A stretch of 19,142 bases of DNA from Chloroflexi bacterium RBG_16_57_11 (GCA_001795165.1 MGNS01000036.1:36182-55323), one strand, 5' to 3'; counted from the stretch's first letter, positions 1 to 7,494 are shown. Notes: generated by a model from the sequence alone, not told the origin. Numbers and translations: made by a program.

Positions 1-20
1 GACCTCCCGCCACTCTGCTT

Positions 21-533
21 CTACCGGCCTGCTTGTCCAATGACAGGCGCATTGAAAACGATGCCGGTATCGGTCAATACCAGTTGTCCCGACGCGACCG
101 CAACTTCCACGGCTTCCGTCGAGGTGAGGGGCATGATGGCCGGGTCGAAGGCATCGCCAGGAGTGGCGAGGATGATCCGCCAGCGGGGCGAGTACCCTGG
201 CGTTCCAGGGATAGCGCTCAACACATGGTCGTGACGCAGACTACCATCCGGACAGGCGACCTGGGTCGCGCCTGGGGCCAGGATGACGTACAAGGTTCCG
301 TAAGGGCCGGTTGTTTGATCTGTTAGATCAGGCCCTAAGTTGAAACAGGCGAAGACTGCCTGGTTGGGGTTTGAGCTCTTTGCGGAAGGAATCGCCAGGA
401 GATACACCTCTCCGTTATAGTAAGAGGGTTCCAGCTCAATGTTCGTGCTTGGCGGTCCCTCAGCTAGGGCGCTACCAACGACGAACAAGAATACAGCACC
501 TAAAATGCTAAAAGTAATCAGTTTACGCAGCAT
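21..533 (-). CDS. Small secreted protein of unknown function
   Basis: This encodes 170 residues and I do not recognise the family. Residues 1-24 form a signal peptide: MLRK, a hydrophobic stretch, then an Ala-Leu-Ala site before E25. The mature part has few charges, many Pro/Thr/Gly, two cysteines (C63, C94) that could pair in a disulphide, and the motif GTPGYSPRWRIILATPG at 110-126. The frame stays open upstream to 587, but the ATG at 533 has an AAAGGAG Shine-Dalgarno box seven bases before it and begins the signal peptide, so I chose it. The gene follows osmC by 43 bases with no clear promoter between, and both share the AAAGGAGACC leader, so they are probably co-transcribed. An extracytoplasmic location is inferred from the signal peptide only. 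Confidence 0.7.
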   Translation of the reverse strand: MLRKLITFSILGAVFLFVVGSALAEGPPSTNIELEPSYYNGEVYLLAIPSAKSSNPNQAVFACFNLGPDLTDQTTGPYGTLYVILAPGATQVACPDGSLRHDHVLSAIPGTPGYSPRWRIILATPGDAFDPAIMPLTSTEAVEVAVASGQLVLTDTGIVFNAPVIGQAGR

Positions 534-576
534 GGTTGGTCTCCTTTCTTGATCAAATATCCTGATGGGTGGTGGG

Positions 577-1146
577 TTAAGAACCAATTAGCGTAACGGT
601 CACTGGCACTGGATTGCGGATGATATCCAGGACCGGGGAAGTCTTCTGGACATAATCGCACAGCTCCACGATCTTCTCCCGAGGCGCATCGCTCTTCACC
701 CGGTATGTAATGCGAATGCCTTCGTATCCCGGGCGCACTTCTTCCGAAAGGCCCAGGAAGGCGCGCAGGTCCAGGTCACCTTCCAGGTCGAAGTTCAGGC
801 TCTCGACGTGAATTCCTTGCGCGGCGGCGTTGTAGATAAAGCCGACCGCCAGGCAGGAAGCCAGGGCGTGCAGGACGGCTTCGACGGCGTTCGCCCCGGC
901 ATTGCCGCCGAGCAGCACCGGGGGCTCATCTCCCTCCAGGAGGAAAGGCCGGTTGCGGGAGGCATCCTCCTGGCCAGCGCCGTAAAAACTCTGGATCGAG
1001 GTGCGCGAATGTCCGCCGCCGATCCATTCGTTGTGGGCTCTGAACTGGAAGCGGGCCAGATCCGAGTTCTGCTGGATGGCGTTGACAGTAGTCACGAGCT
1101 GGTCTACGTTCACACCATTGACTTGGGTGGTTGTTTGGGTGGTCAT
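577..1146 (-). CDS. OsmC-family protein (peroxiredoxin-like fold)
   Basis: This 189-residue cytoplasmic protein belongs to the OsmC/Ohr superfamily, whose classical members reduce organic hydroperoxides with two reactive cysteines. The family core is clear: GNAGANAVEAVLHALASC at 81-98 carries the first cysteine (C98) on the central helix, followed by the beta region and a C-terminal SPVLDIIRNPVPVTVTL block. Where classical members have the second cysteine, this protein has Ser170; the nearest cysteine is C163. Many family members lack the second cysteine, so a two-cysteine peroxidase mechanism is doubtful and I give no symbol. The ATG at 1146 has an AAAGGAG box eight bases upstream. Upstream lie repeated GGATAAGA motifs that may be operators. 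The small secreted protein gene follows 43 bases downstream. Confidence 0.88.
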   Translation of the reverse strand: MTTQTTTQVNGVNVDQLVTTVNAIQQNSDLARFQFRAHNEWIGGGHSRTSIQSFYGAGQEDASRNRPFLLEGDEPPVLLGGNAGANAVEAVLHALASCLAVGFIYNAAAQGIHVESLNFDLEGDLDLRAFLGLSEEVRPGYEGIRITYRVKSDAPREKIVELCDYVQKTSPVLDIIRNPVPVTVTLIGS

Positions 1147-1172
1147 CTTTCGGTCTCCTTTCTAGATATAGC

Positions 1173-1240
1173 GGATAAGAATTATCAGGATACTTCTTAT
1201 CCCGACTATACACCCTTGACCTCCCAAAAATCTTATCCCC
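1173..1240. promoter_or_regulatory. Repeated GGATAAGA motifs upstream of osmC-family gene
   Basis: GGATAAGAA at 1173-1181 and TTCTTATCC at 1194-1202 form a perfect 9-base inverted repeat with a 12-base spacer. A further TCTTATCC copy lies at 1231-1238, exactly 36 bases from the one at 1195-1202. The cluster sits 27-94 bases upstream of the osmC-family start, in a 161-base gap that also has AT-rich -10-like hexamers (TATAGT, GATAAT on the minus strand). This arrangement suits a repressor or activator site. I cannot name the regulator, and no convincing -35 was found. Confidence 0.45.
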
Positions 1241-1307
1241 GCCTTAATTGGGCCTGAATTTCTGGTTCGATTTTGACGTTGTGGTTGGAGTAATGGGAAT
1301 GCAGTGG

Positions 1308-2141
1308 TCAGATCGCTCCCAGCCGCTCAAGGATCCGGCGGGCTTCTATCTGCGCTTTCTGCCCGGTTGCGATATCGTCTTCTATGCCACGTGCGAGCCG
1401 GATCTCACTGATGGCGTCCAGGCAGCGGGCGACTTCATATTCATTCCCAGCCGAGGCGAATCCGGATCGGGCTTCTGTGTAATATTCTAGCGCGGTGTCA
1501 AACTGGCCTTGGGCTGCCGCTAACTCCCCACGCGCCTGGCGCGCCATCGCCAGCCACAGGCGGCTGGCATATTGCTCCGCTGCCTCGTCCAAATGGCTGC
1601 AAAAGGTTTCGGCTGCAGCGATGTCACCTTCGGCTATTCGCACGCTGACAGCCGCCGGCAATAGTAGCGCATCGCAGGTGGTACAGTGGCCGTGTCGCTC
1701 GCTCATTGCCAGCCCTAAAGCCAATATGTTGCCCGCGGCCACCACCTCTCCCGCAGCCAGGCGGTTGCGAGCCATGGCAGCGTATAAACGGGTGAGGCAG
1801 TGAGCGCGCATGAGAGCGCGCTCAGCCGCCAACACGCCCTCTTCCAATGTCGCCAGCCCTTCTGCCAATTGGCCACGCGCCGTCTGGAGTACACCTAAGC
1901 GTTGGCAGGCCAGCGCTTCGCCAGAGGAAGCGCCGATCTCGCGGTAGAGCTGGATGGATTCACCCAGCGCGGCTTCCGCCTCCGCCCAATGACCTGCCTG
2001 AAACTCGAGTGCCCCGTTGAAGCACTGGCACAATGCGATCGCGCGTGGTGCTCCCATCCGCCGAGCTTGCTCTTGGGTCGTGCTGACGGCTTGTTTTACG
2101 TTCTCGTAGCCTGTATCACCATACAGGTGATATTCCCACAG
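1308..2141 (-). pseudogene. C-terminal TPR part of the BTAD regulator, cut off by in-frame TGA
   Basis: This is the remaining 277 codons of the regulator gene at 2142-4781. The reading frame is identical and continues immediately after the TGA at 2144-2142 (LWEYHLYGDTGYENV...), then runs through helical Ala/Leu-rich repeats typical of TPR units (for example GALEFQAGHWAEAEAALGES) to a natural TGA at 1308. The coding character is undisturbed, so the interruption is a single point event and no frameshift is involved. If the TGA is real and not read through, this half is lost, because the first internal ATG (2057) has no good ribosome binding site. If the TGA is an error or is suppressed, the two parts make one protein of about 1157 residues. 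Confidence 0.75.
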
Positions 2142-2144
2142 TCA
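2110..2144 (-). other. In-frame TGA followed by a stem-loop inside the regulator gene
   Basis: The TGA at 2144-2142 is codon 880 of an otherwise open 1157-codon frame. Nine bases later the mRNA can form TATCACC-TGTAT-GGTGATA (2132-2114), a perfect 7-bp stem with a 5-base loop. An alternative and mutually exclusive stem is CCTGTAT-GGTG-ATACAGG (2127-2110). The geometry resembles a minimal bacterial SECIS: a short stem just after UGA, and a G as second loop base 17 nucleotides from the UGA. The hairpin sequence also codes protein, so it may be coincidental. Confidence 0.5.
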
Positions 2145-4781
2145 AAGATGGACGTCGAAGGCGTCGGTCACATCCAGACCAGGACCGGAAAGAGCAACGC
2201 GTTGCTGTTCATAACCGATGCCGGTCTGCCACTCACCCAGCGAATGACAGGCCAATGCCAACATCTCAAAGGCGCGGGCGATCGCCGCCGGATCGTTAGA
2301 CTGCTCGGCGATCGCCAGGCTGCGCTGGGCCACATCGAAGGCCTCCTGGAACTCATTCCGGTGCCAGTGGAGTTGGGCGAAGTTGTAAAGCACCCGGGCA
2401 AAGCCAGCCGCGTCTTCGCGCTGATCCACTTCGGCCAGCGCGAGGCGTAGGTGGGCCTCTGCTGCCGCGGTATCTCCGACAGTAATCAGCGCCACCGCCG
2501 CGCCGCGGTGCAGGCGCGCCCGGTCGGCACGTGCTGACTGCCACCCCTGGTTGGGTGAGAGTGCCAACGCTTGTTCGAAGTGAGCCACCCCTTGAGGGGT
2601 ATCAGCCAGGATGATCCGCCACCAACCGAGGGACTCCAATATCATCCACCGGCGTGCGAGATCGGCCAGGTTCAGCGCGTTCATCAGGTCGAGGGCTCGG
2701 GTAAAATAGCCAACCGCTACTTCAAAAGCATATACCCCAGCCGCTTTCTCCCCAGCCCGGAGAAGATATTCGAGGGCCCGGTCGCGGCGGTCGCTCAGAT
2801 CATAATGGTAGGCCAGATCCTGCATGTAATGATCCAGTCCATTAGGCTGCCAAACATATAGCGCCTCGATCGCTGCCGCGGCCTCGCCATGCAGGTGGGC
2901 TCGCCGTGCCCGGCTGAGTGCGGTGTAGAGAACGCGACGGATCAGGGAGTGCCGGAAGCGGTAGCCGATCGCTGTCTCCTCTAAAAGATGGCTTAGTAAA
3001 GGGGCATCCAGCGCATCCAGCAGGGGGGCAAGACCTTGCGACCCTAAAACGGCCCTCAACACATCAAAGCGGAACTCACGCCCGACCACTGCAGCGGCAG
3101 TGAGGACTTCTTCAACAGCTGGACCAAGGCGTCGCGTCCGCTCGCGCAGTAATCCGGCGAGATCCGCCGGAATGCTCAATTCGGATCCCGGCCGCAGCCG
3201 CCATTGCCCCTCGTAAGCCTCAACCTTGTCCGATTTGAGCAGTGCGCGGGTCATCTCCTCAACGAAAAAGGGATTGCCCTCGGTGATCTCGAAAATCGCC
3301 TTTTCCAGTTCTAGAGCCACCTTGCCACCGATGGTGTGGGCTACGATGCTGGACGCCGCATCCTTCTCCAGTGGTGCCAGGGTCAGGTTCTCGGTCAGGT
3401 GCTCACGGTAGAGCGCGTTGAGGAGTGTGCCGAAAGATGTCCCTGTCGTATCGCCGATGTCGTTACGAAAGGTCGCCAGAATCACTAGCGGGATCCCGCG
3501 TGTCTGCCGGGCCAGGTAATGGAAGAGGTGCAGGCTGGCTTCGTCGGCCGCGTGCATATCGTCGAACAGAAAGGCAACCGGCAGCGTTGACGCCAGACCG
3601 GTTAAGAAAGCCGCCGTAGCATTGAAAAGCGCCCACTGTTCCTGCTGGGGATCGCCGTACCCACGTGGTTTGAAGCCGCTGATCGGATTCTCGTCTGGCG
3701 CGCGCCGGTGTTCAACCAGATAGCGGTCGAAAGCCTCGATGAAGGGTTGGTAGGCCAGCTGTCCCTCCTGCTCATAGGCAGCGCCGATTAGCATGATCAT
3801 CCCGGAGGGAGCGGCGTCACGCAGCGCTTCGTATGCCAGGCGCGTCTTACCCACACCCGATTCGCCGGCAATCAGGATCGTCCGGCCCTGACCTTCCCGC
3901 TTGACATGTAGCCAGGCTTGCAACTTATTGAGTTCTGCAGTGCGCCCGGCCAGCGGCGCACCGCGCCCCACCTCCAGGAGGATCGGGGTGGGTGGCGACC
4001 AGGGAGCATGGACCGATGTAGGAGGTGGGGAGAGCTCACCGTTGAGAATCTGTGCATACAGGGCCGTGGTTTCCGGTGCAGGCGACACATCGATTTCGGT
4101 GGCGAGGAAGTCTGCACAGGTCTGATATTGGCGCAGCGCCTCGTGGCGCTGACCAGCCAGGGTGTAGAGGCGCATCAACTCGCGATGCACTGCCTCATCG
4201 GCCAGATCGTGCGCCAGCAGCGGGGTGAGCAGCTGGATGGCCGCGGCGTAATCACGTGCCTCACGGCGATAGGCTGACAGCGCCAGGCGTGCACCTCGAT
4301 GGTAACGGTAAAGCGCCTGGCGTGGGAGCTGCGTCCACTCTTCGTAACGGTCGTCGGGCAGCAGGTCGCCCTGGTAGAGGGCAAGCGCCTGTTCAAGACC
4401 GGCAATGTGCTGGTCTGGTGCAGTGCAGAGTCGCTCGAATTCCTGGACATCGACTTTGACAGACGGCGCCAGGCTCAGGACCCCATCTTCAAAGCTGAAT
4501 ATTGCCTCGGCTGCGTCCTGCCCGAGTAGCTTGTCGAGGGTCCGGCGTAAAGTGTGGAGTGTGTTATACAGATTGTTCGAGCCGGAATTGAGGCTGGCCT
4601 GTGGCCAGAGAAAATCGATCGCCTGATCTTTCAATAAGCGACGTTCCAGGGCCAGCCGTTTTAGCAATGCCGCGGCTTTTTTTCGGGGCCAATCCTGTGC
4701 GCGGATCAGCCGATCTCCTTGCCCCACTTCGAAACAACCTAGCAATCGTATCGTTACAGTTGGCTCTGGGGTGGAGCGCAT
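2142..4781 (-). CDS. BTAD/AAA-ATPase/TPR transcriptional regulator, N-terminal 879 residues
   Basis: This is a large SARP/LAL-like regulator. Residues 8-105 are a winged-helix DNA-binding domain (IRLLGCFEV start; LWP.ASLNSGSNNLYNTLHTLRRTL). Residues 111-250 are the bacterial transcriptional activation domain (VDVQEFERL to LYAQIL). Residues 275-640 are an AAA_16/STAND-type ATPase with Walker A GESGVGKT at 306-313 and Walker B VAFLFDD at 402-408. Helical TPR-like repeats follow. Such proteins couple ATP and ligand sensing through the TPRs to activation of nearby genes; the ligand here is unknown. The start at 4781 lacks a clear Shine-Dalgarno box and lies inside the truncated methyltransferase gene upstream, overlapping it by 28 bases. 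The frame ends at a TGA that splits the TPR region; the rest lies at 1308-2141. The protein is either truncated but still expressed, or a recent pseudogene. Confidence 0.88.
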   Translation of the reverse strand: MRSTPEPTVTIRLLGCFEVGQGDRLIRAQDWPRKKAAALLKRLALERRLLKDQAIDFLWPQASLNSGSNNLYNTLHTLRRTLDKLLGQDAAEAIFSFEDGVLSLAPSVKVDVQEFERLCTAPDQHIAGLEQALALYQGDLLPDDRYEEWTQLPRQALYRYHRGARLALSAYRREARDYAAAIQLLTPLLAHDLADEAVHRELMRLYTLAGQRHEALRQYQTCADFLATEIDVSPAPETTALYAQILNGELSPPPTSVHAPWSPPTPILLEVGRGAPLAGRTAELNKLQAWLHVKREGQGRTILIAGESGVGKTRLAYEALRDAAPSGMIMLIGAAYEQEGQLAYQPFIEAFDRYLVEHRRAPDENPISGFKPRGYGDPQQEQWALFNATAAFLTGLASTLPVAFLFDDMHAADEASLHLFHYLARQTRGIPLVILATFRNDIGDTTGTSFGTLLNALYREHLTENLTLAPLEKDAASSIVAHTIGGKVALELEKAIFEITEGNPFFVEEMTRALLKSDKVEAYEGQWRLRPGSELSIPADLAGLLRERTRRLGPAVEEVLTAAAVVGREFRFDVLRAVLGSQGLAPLLDALDAPLLSHLLEETAIGYRFRHSLIRRVLYTALSRARRAHLHGEAAAAIEALYVWQPNGLDHYMQDLAYHYDLSDRRDRALEYLLRAGEKAAGVYAFEVAVGYFTRALDLMNALNLADLARRWMILESLGWWRIILADTPQGVAHFEQALALSPNQGWQSARADRARLHRGAAVALITVGDTAAAEAHLRLALAEVDQREDAAGFARVLYNFAQLHWHRNEFQEAFDVAQRSLAIAEQSNDPAAIARAFEMLALACHSLGEWQTGIGYEQQRVALSGPGLDVTDAFDVHL

Positions 4782-5029
4782 AGTTTTTGGCCCGACAGAA
4801 TTGAAATGGTGCCGAACAGGGTGGCATAACGCTGAATCTGCTTGACCATGATCGCCAGCGTGCCGGTGCCAGCACCCAAGTCGAGCACACGGTGACCAGG
4901 AGCGATCCGGGCGTGGGCGATTAAATCGCGCTTGAACTGCTTTTCCGGCATGAAAAACCCGGCAAAAAGATCGTAAATGGGCGTAAGCCAGTCGAGTAGC
5001 AGAGCCGGATGGCGATTGGCCTCAGTCAT
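4754..5029 (-). pseudogene. Truncated class I SAM-dependent methyltransferase
   Basis: This 91-residue product has only the front of a UbiE-like methyltransferase. An N-terminal region (LTPIYDLFAGFFMPEKQFKR, residues 15-34) leads to the SAM-binding motif I VLDLGAGTG at 48-56 and IMVKQ. After residue 66 the sequence no longer looks like the family, and the remaining roughly 100 residues (motifs II-III and the rest of the Rossmann sheet) are absent. The break near position 4833 appears to join the gene to the 5' region of the BTAD regulator, as an internal deletion would. The ATG at 5029 overlaps the stop of the upstream methyltransferase as ATGA, so it is translationally coupled. A start eight codons upstream is possible but less likely. 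It is probably non-functional as an enzyme. Confidence 0.72.
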
Positions 5030-5664
5030 CGGCTGTAAACTACCACCTGCCATGCCAAGGTCTGGCGATAGGAACGTCGCTTTAGACCATTACTGCTTAA
5101 TATGGTTTCGACTGACTTCGTTGCATGCGAATAGGTGCGAAAGGGGCTGCGTCGTAACCGGAAGGATAAATTCTCAAAGGCCAGCCCAATCTTCATCCAC
5201 CAGGTATCGCGCGGGTAGACCAGGCCATACAGTTTACGCGCCCGTGCTGCCGACAAGACGACCAGTTTCTCCATATCATGATAGCAGCAGATCACCCGAT
5301 CAAGCGTGACAATATCGGCTGGCGCAATATCTGCTGCCAGGTCAACAAAGTTCCCATGATGGTAGCTTACATGTTCTGCGAGTCCTCGTACCTGGGCTTC
5401 CGCCCTGGCCGCGTTGAGATAGGCCGTGGAGGCTTCCACACTCGTGACCTCCTGTACGCCGGCTTCAAACAACTCATGTTGGATGGAGCCCACACCACCG
5501 CCGATGTCAAGCAGAGTAAGTCCATCGACGTCTTCCTCGTTGATGGCTTCGATTAACATGCGGGTGGTCCTGTCTGGACCTTTCGCGCGATAGCGTGAAA
5601 GTTCCTTGGCCACATATCGTTGGCTGAACAGTTCTTCAATTCCCTGACATTGACCGCAATTCAC
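5026..5664 (-). CDS. Class I SAM-dependent methyltransferase, ChlM-like
   Basis: The product is a 212-residue cytoplasmic methyltransferase. Motif I is LLDIGGGVGS at 51-60, an acidic ribose ligand follows (VEAS, E77), and the post-II motif DRVICCYHD sits at 122-130. The DRVICCY and KLYGLVYPRDTWW segments resemble the magnesium-protoporphyrin O-methyltransferase (ChlM/BchM) subgroup, but relatives are common in non-phototrophs, no chlorophyll genes are nearby, and the substrate is unknown. The start is GTG at 5664, supported by a GGAG box seven bases upstream and a promoter at 5697-5725. The N-terminal CGQC (residues 3-6) is unusual and could bind metal, but it is a short motif. A truncated methyltransferase follows with an ATGA overlap. 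Confidence 0.85.
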   Translation of the reverse strand: MNCGQCQGIEELFSQRYVAKELSRYRAKGPDRTTRMLIEAINEEDVDGLTLLDIGGGVGSIQHELFEAGVQEVTSVEASTAYLNAARAEAQVRGLAEHVSYHHGNFVDLAADIAPADIVTLDRVICCYHDMEKLVVLSAARARKLYGLVYPRDTWWMKIGLAFENLSFRLRRSPFRTYSHATKSVETILSSNGLKRRSYRQTLAWQVVVYSR

Positions 5665-5696
5665 GATTCATCTCCGTTCAAACAATGTCGCTAAAA

Positions 5697-5725
5697 AATA
5701 TAATATTACTCCTATTTTACTCCAA
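5697..5725 (-). promoter_or_regulatory. Candidate promoter of the methyltransferase/regulator unit
   Basis: On the minus strand TTGGAG (5725-5720), a 17-base spacer and TATATT (5702-5697) form a reasonable sigma-70-type promoter. Transcription would start near 5690, giving a leader of about 25 bases with a Shine-Dalgarno box before the GTG at 5664. The -35 and spacer contain GGAGTAA twice, 11 bases apart, a possible operator. Confidence 0.5.
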
Positions 5726-5761
5726 ACCGGGCTCTGACCATTTCTATTCTCCGGTCCTCTT

Positions 5762-6610
5762 CTACGAGACCACTTCGTCCCAGATCTGCTTCAGGATCAG
5801 CGCATCGTCCTCCATCGCCGGGCTTTCACACAGGATGCGCCCGTGACAATGATGGTCGCGCAAGGTGCGGAACAGCGCCCGCAGGTCCAGGTCGGCATCC
5901 TCCACACGCAGGTGCTCTTTTTCGCCCTTGGGGCCGTATTCTATTCCTGATAGATGCACGTGCAAATCTCCTAAGGCGGCCGACCCCAGGGTTTCCCCAT
6001 AGGCGTCCAGCAGGCGCGCCCACTCGTCGTAAGAGTTCATCGTGCCATCACCGGGGCGGGCGTGCAGGTGGGCGAAATCCAGGCATGGCTTGATGCCCGG
6101 GATCGAACGCGACATTTCCAGCGTATCTTCGAATGACCCCAGCATGGCCGATTTGCCCATCGTTTCCGGACGCAAAGTCACCGGATTCGCCGTGAGGCGC
6201 AGCTCTTCCACGCAGCCCGCCAGCCGCTCGATCGCCTTTGGCAGGACCTGCTCGGGCGGTCGACCGAAATAAGAGCCGGGGTGAAAGACGATGTCGGTCG
6301 CTCCAGCCAGATTGCCATAATGAGCGGCGTCCATCAGGCGCTTGCGTGACTTGGGCCACTCTTCGTCTTCCGCGTTCAGGTTAATGAAGTATGGTGCGTG
6401 GACGCTGATTTTGACATCCTGCCCCTCCGCATTCGCCCGGATATCCGCACAGGTTTGCTCGCTGACACGAACCGACTGCACCCAGCCCAGCTCCAGGGCA
6501 TCCAATCCCAGCTCGGCCAGCCGTGAGATTGCGCCAACACTGCCGCCCGGCTTTTTGGGTGTCGAAAGGGGAGCGCCAACCGTACCGAAATGAAAGTCAA
6601 TGAGAGACAT
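5762..6610 (-). CDS. TIM-barrel protein, endonuclease IV-like (AP endonuclease family 2 fold)
   Basis: This is a 282-residue cytoplasmic protein of the xylose isomerase-like TIM barrel superfamily, closest in motif order to endonuclease IV. Visible metal-ligand positions are H71 in SVHAPYFINL, H110 in FHPGSYFG, E149 in PETMGK, D178 and H181 in DFAHLHAR, H217/H219 in HVHLSGIEYG, H233 in EKEHL, and E262 in CESP. The chain length fits endonuclease IV (about 280). Several signature segments differ from classical Nfo, so the activity could be abasic-site cleavage or a sugar isomerase/epimerase reaction; I leave the symbol empty. The ATG at 6610 has AGAGG five bases upstream, overlapping the end of dgkA. 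An in-frame GTG at 6616 falls inside that box and was rejected. It is the last gene of the yqeY-pgpH-ybeY-dgkA run. Confidence 0.82.
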   Translation of the reverse strand: MSLIDFHFGTVGAPLSTPKKPGGSVGAISRLAELGLDALELGWVQSVRVSEQTCADIRANAEGQDVKISVHAPYFINLNAEDEEWPKSRKRLMDAAHYGNLAGATDIVFHPGSYFGRPPEQVLPKAIERLAGCVEELRLTANPVTLRPETMGKSAMLGSFEDTLEMSRSIPGIKPCLDFAHLHARPGDGTMNSYDEWARLLDAYGETLGSAALGDLHVHLSGIEYGPKGEKEHLRVEDADLDLRALFRTLRDHHCHGRILCESPAMEDDALILKQIWDEVVS

Positions 6611-6618
6611 AAGCACCT

Positions 6619-7014
6619 CTAAAAGTTGGTACGATCGAAGATCGACCGAATTTTCTCCAACAAGGGTGGTCCGAGCACCAGAAATCCGATCAAGGCCGAG
6701 CTGGCGGCGGTGATCAGCACCGCGGCCGCCCCCACATCTTTCCCGACTTTGGCCAGCTCATGGTGCTGTGGGCTGGATAAATCGACCACCGCCTCCAGGG
6801 CGGTATTCAAGAACTCCGCCAGCCACACCATCGCCACTGCCAGCAAGATGACCGCCCATTCCAGGAACGAGAGGCGCAGCCAGAAGCTCATCACCAGCAC
6901 CACCGCGGTGGCTACAGCGTGGATCCAGGCGTTGCGCTGGGTACGGATGACGAACCACCAGCCCGAGAAGGCATACCTAAAGGCAAATGAGCGGCTAACG
7001 AAAAAAGTCTTCAT
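6619..7014 (-). CDS. dgkA: Diacylglycerol/undecaprenol kinase, DgkA family
   Basis: This 131-residue integral membrane kinase phosphorylates diacylglycerol or, in most Gram-positive-type relatives, undecaprenol, feeding the lipid carrier of cell-wall synthesis. The family signature is intact: AEFLNTALEAVVDL at 66-79 with catalytic E67 and E74, then HHELAKVGKDVGAAAVLI at 84-101. Membrane helices lie around 31-50, 51-66 and 97-117, the usual three. The ATG at 7014 overlaps the ybeY stop as ATGA, so translation is coupled. The ybeY-dgkA order is widely conserved in bacteria. Which lipid it uses cannot be decided from sequence alone. Confidence 0.92.
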   Translation of the reverse strand: MKTFFVSRSFAFRYAFSGWWFVIRTQRNAWIHAVATAVVLVMSFWLRLSFLEWAVILLAVAMVWLAEFLNTALEAVVDLSSPQHHELAKVGKDVGAAAVLITAASSALIGFLVLGPPLLEKIRSIFDRTNF

Positions 7015-7472
7015 GCTCGCGCCTGGCAGCCCAGGCTATTCAGGATTTCTGCCTGGATGGCCCACATTTTCGCTTTCTCGCCCTCGTCAGCATGATCGTA
7101 GCCCAGCAGGTGCAGCACACCGTGGACGACCAGGAGCTGTAGCTCATCCTGAATTGGATAACCGCCGGCGGCTGCTTGAGCCTGAGCACGAGGTAAAGAT
7201 ACAATCACATCGCCCAGGTAGAGCTGGTCGCTATCCGGGTCGGTATCACCACCCACAAATGACAGCACATCGGTCGGCGCGTCGATGCCGAGGAACTGGC
7301 GATTAAGGGCCTGGAGGCGAGCGTCGTCTGAAAGAACGAGCGTGGTTTCCGCATCCGCATCTGCCCCGGTTTGCTGCAAGGTCTGCTGGGCGGCGCGCTC
7401 GAGGACCGCTTGATACTTTTCTGCAAGCCCCTCAGCGGCTTCGAGTGATTCGTCTACCTGGACAAAGATCAT
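7011..7472 (-). CDS. ybeY: Endoribonuclease YbeY (rRNA maturation factor)
   Basis: The product is a 153-residue cytoplasmic metallo-endoribonuclease involved in 16S rRNA 3'-end maturation and ribosome quality control. The diagnostic zinc motif HGVLHLLGYDH occupies 117-127, with H117, H121 and H127 as ligands. The upstream APTDVLSF block (65-72) is also typical. The frame is open back to 7622, but that part only overlaps pgpH and does not resemble YbeY, so the ATG at 7472 was chosen, 22 bases after the pgpH stop. No clear Shine-Dalgarno box precedes it. It is coupled to dgkA through an ATGA overlap, and translation probably depends on read-on from pgpH. Confidence 0.93.
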   Translation of the reverse strand: MIFVQVDESLEAAEGLAEKYQAVLERAAQQTLQQTGADADAETTLVLSDDARLQALNRQFLGIDAPTDVLSFVGGDTDPDSDQLYLGDVIVSLPRAQAQAAAGGYPIQDELQLLVVHGVLHLLGYDHADEGEKAKMWAIQAEILNSLGCQARA

Positions 7473-7494
7473 AATTATGATTGAACCGTCGGGC

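Noticed and set aside
534..587. Start of the small secreted protein at 587
   Set aside because: The added 18 residues would precede a complete signal peptide, overlap the osmC stop and ignore the strong AAAGGAG box before the ATG at 533.
1308..4781. Genome-wide recoding of TGA as a sense codon
   Set aside because: Several other genes in the window end naturally at TGA (first methyltransferase, ybeY, pgpH, yqeY, copy 1 of the C39 genes, the NBR1 lipoprotein, lipA), so TGA works as a stop here.
5026..5664. Chlorophyll biosynthesis gene (chlM/bchM)
   Set aside because: The motifs are ChlM-like, but no other pigment gene is nearby and the same subgroup is common in non-phototrophs.
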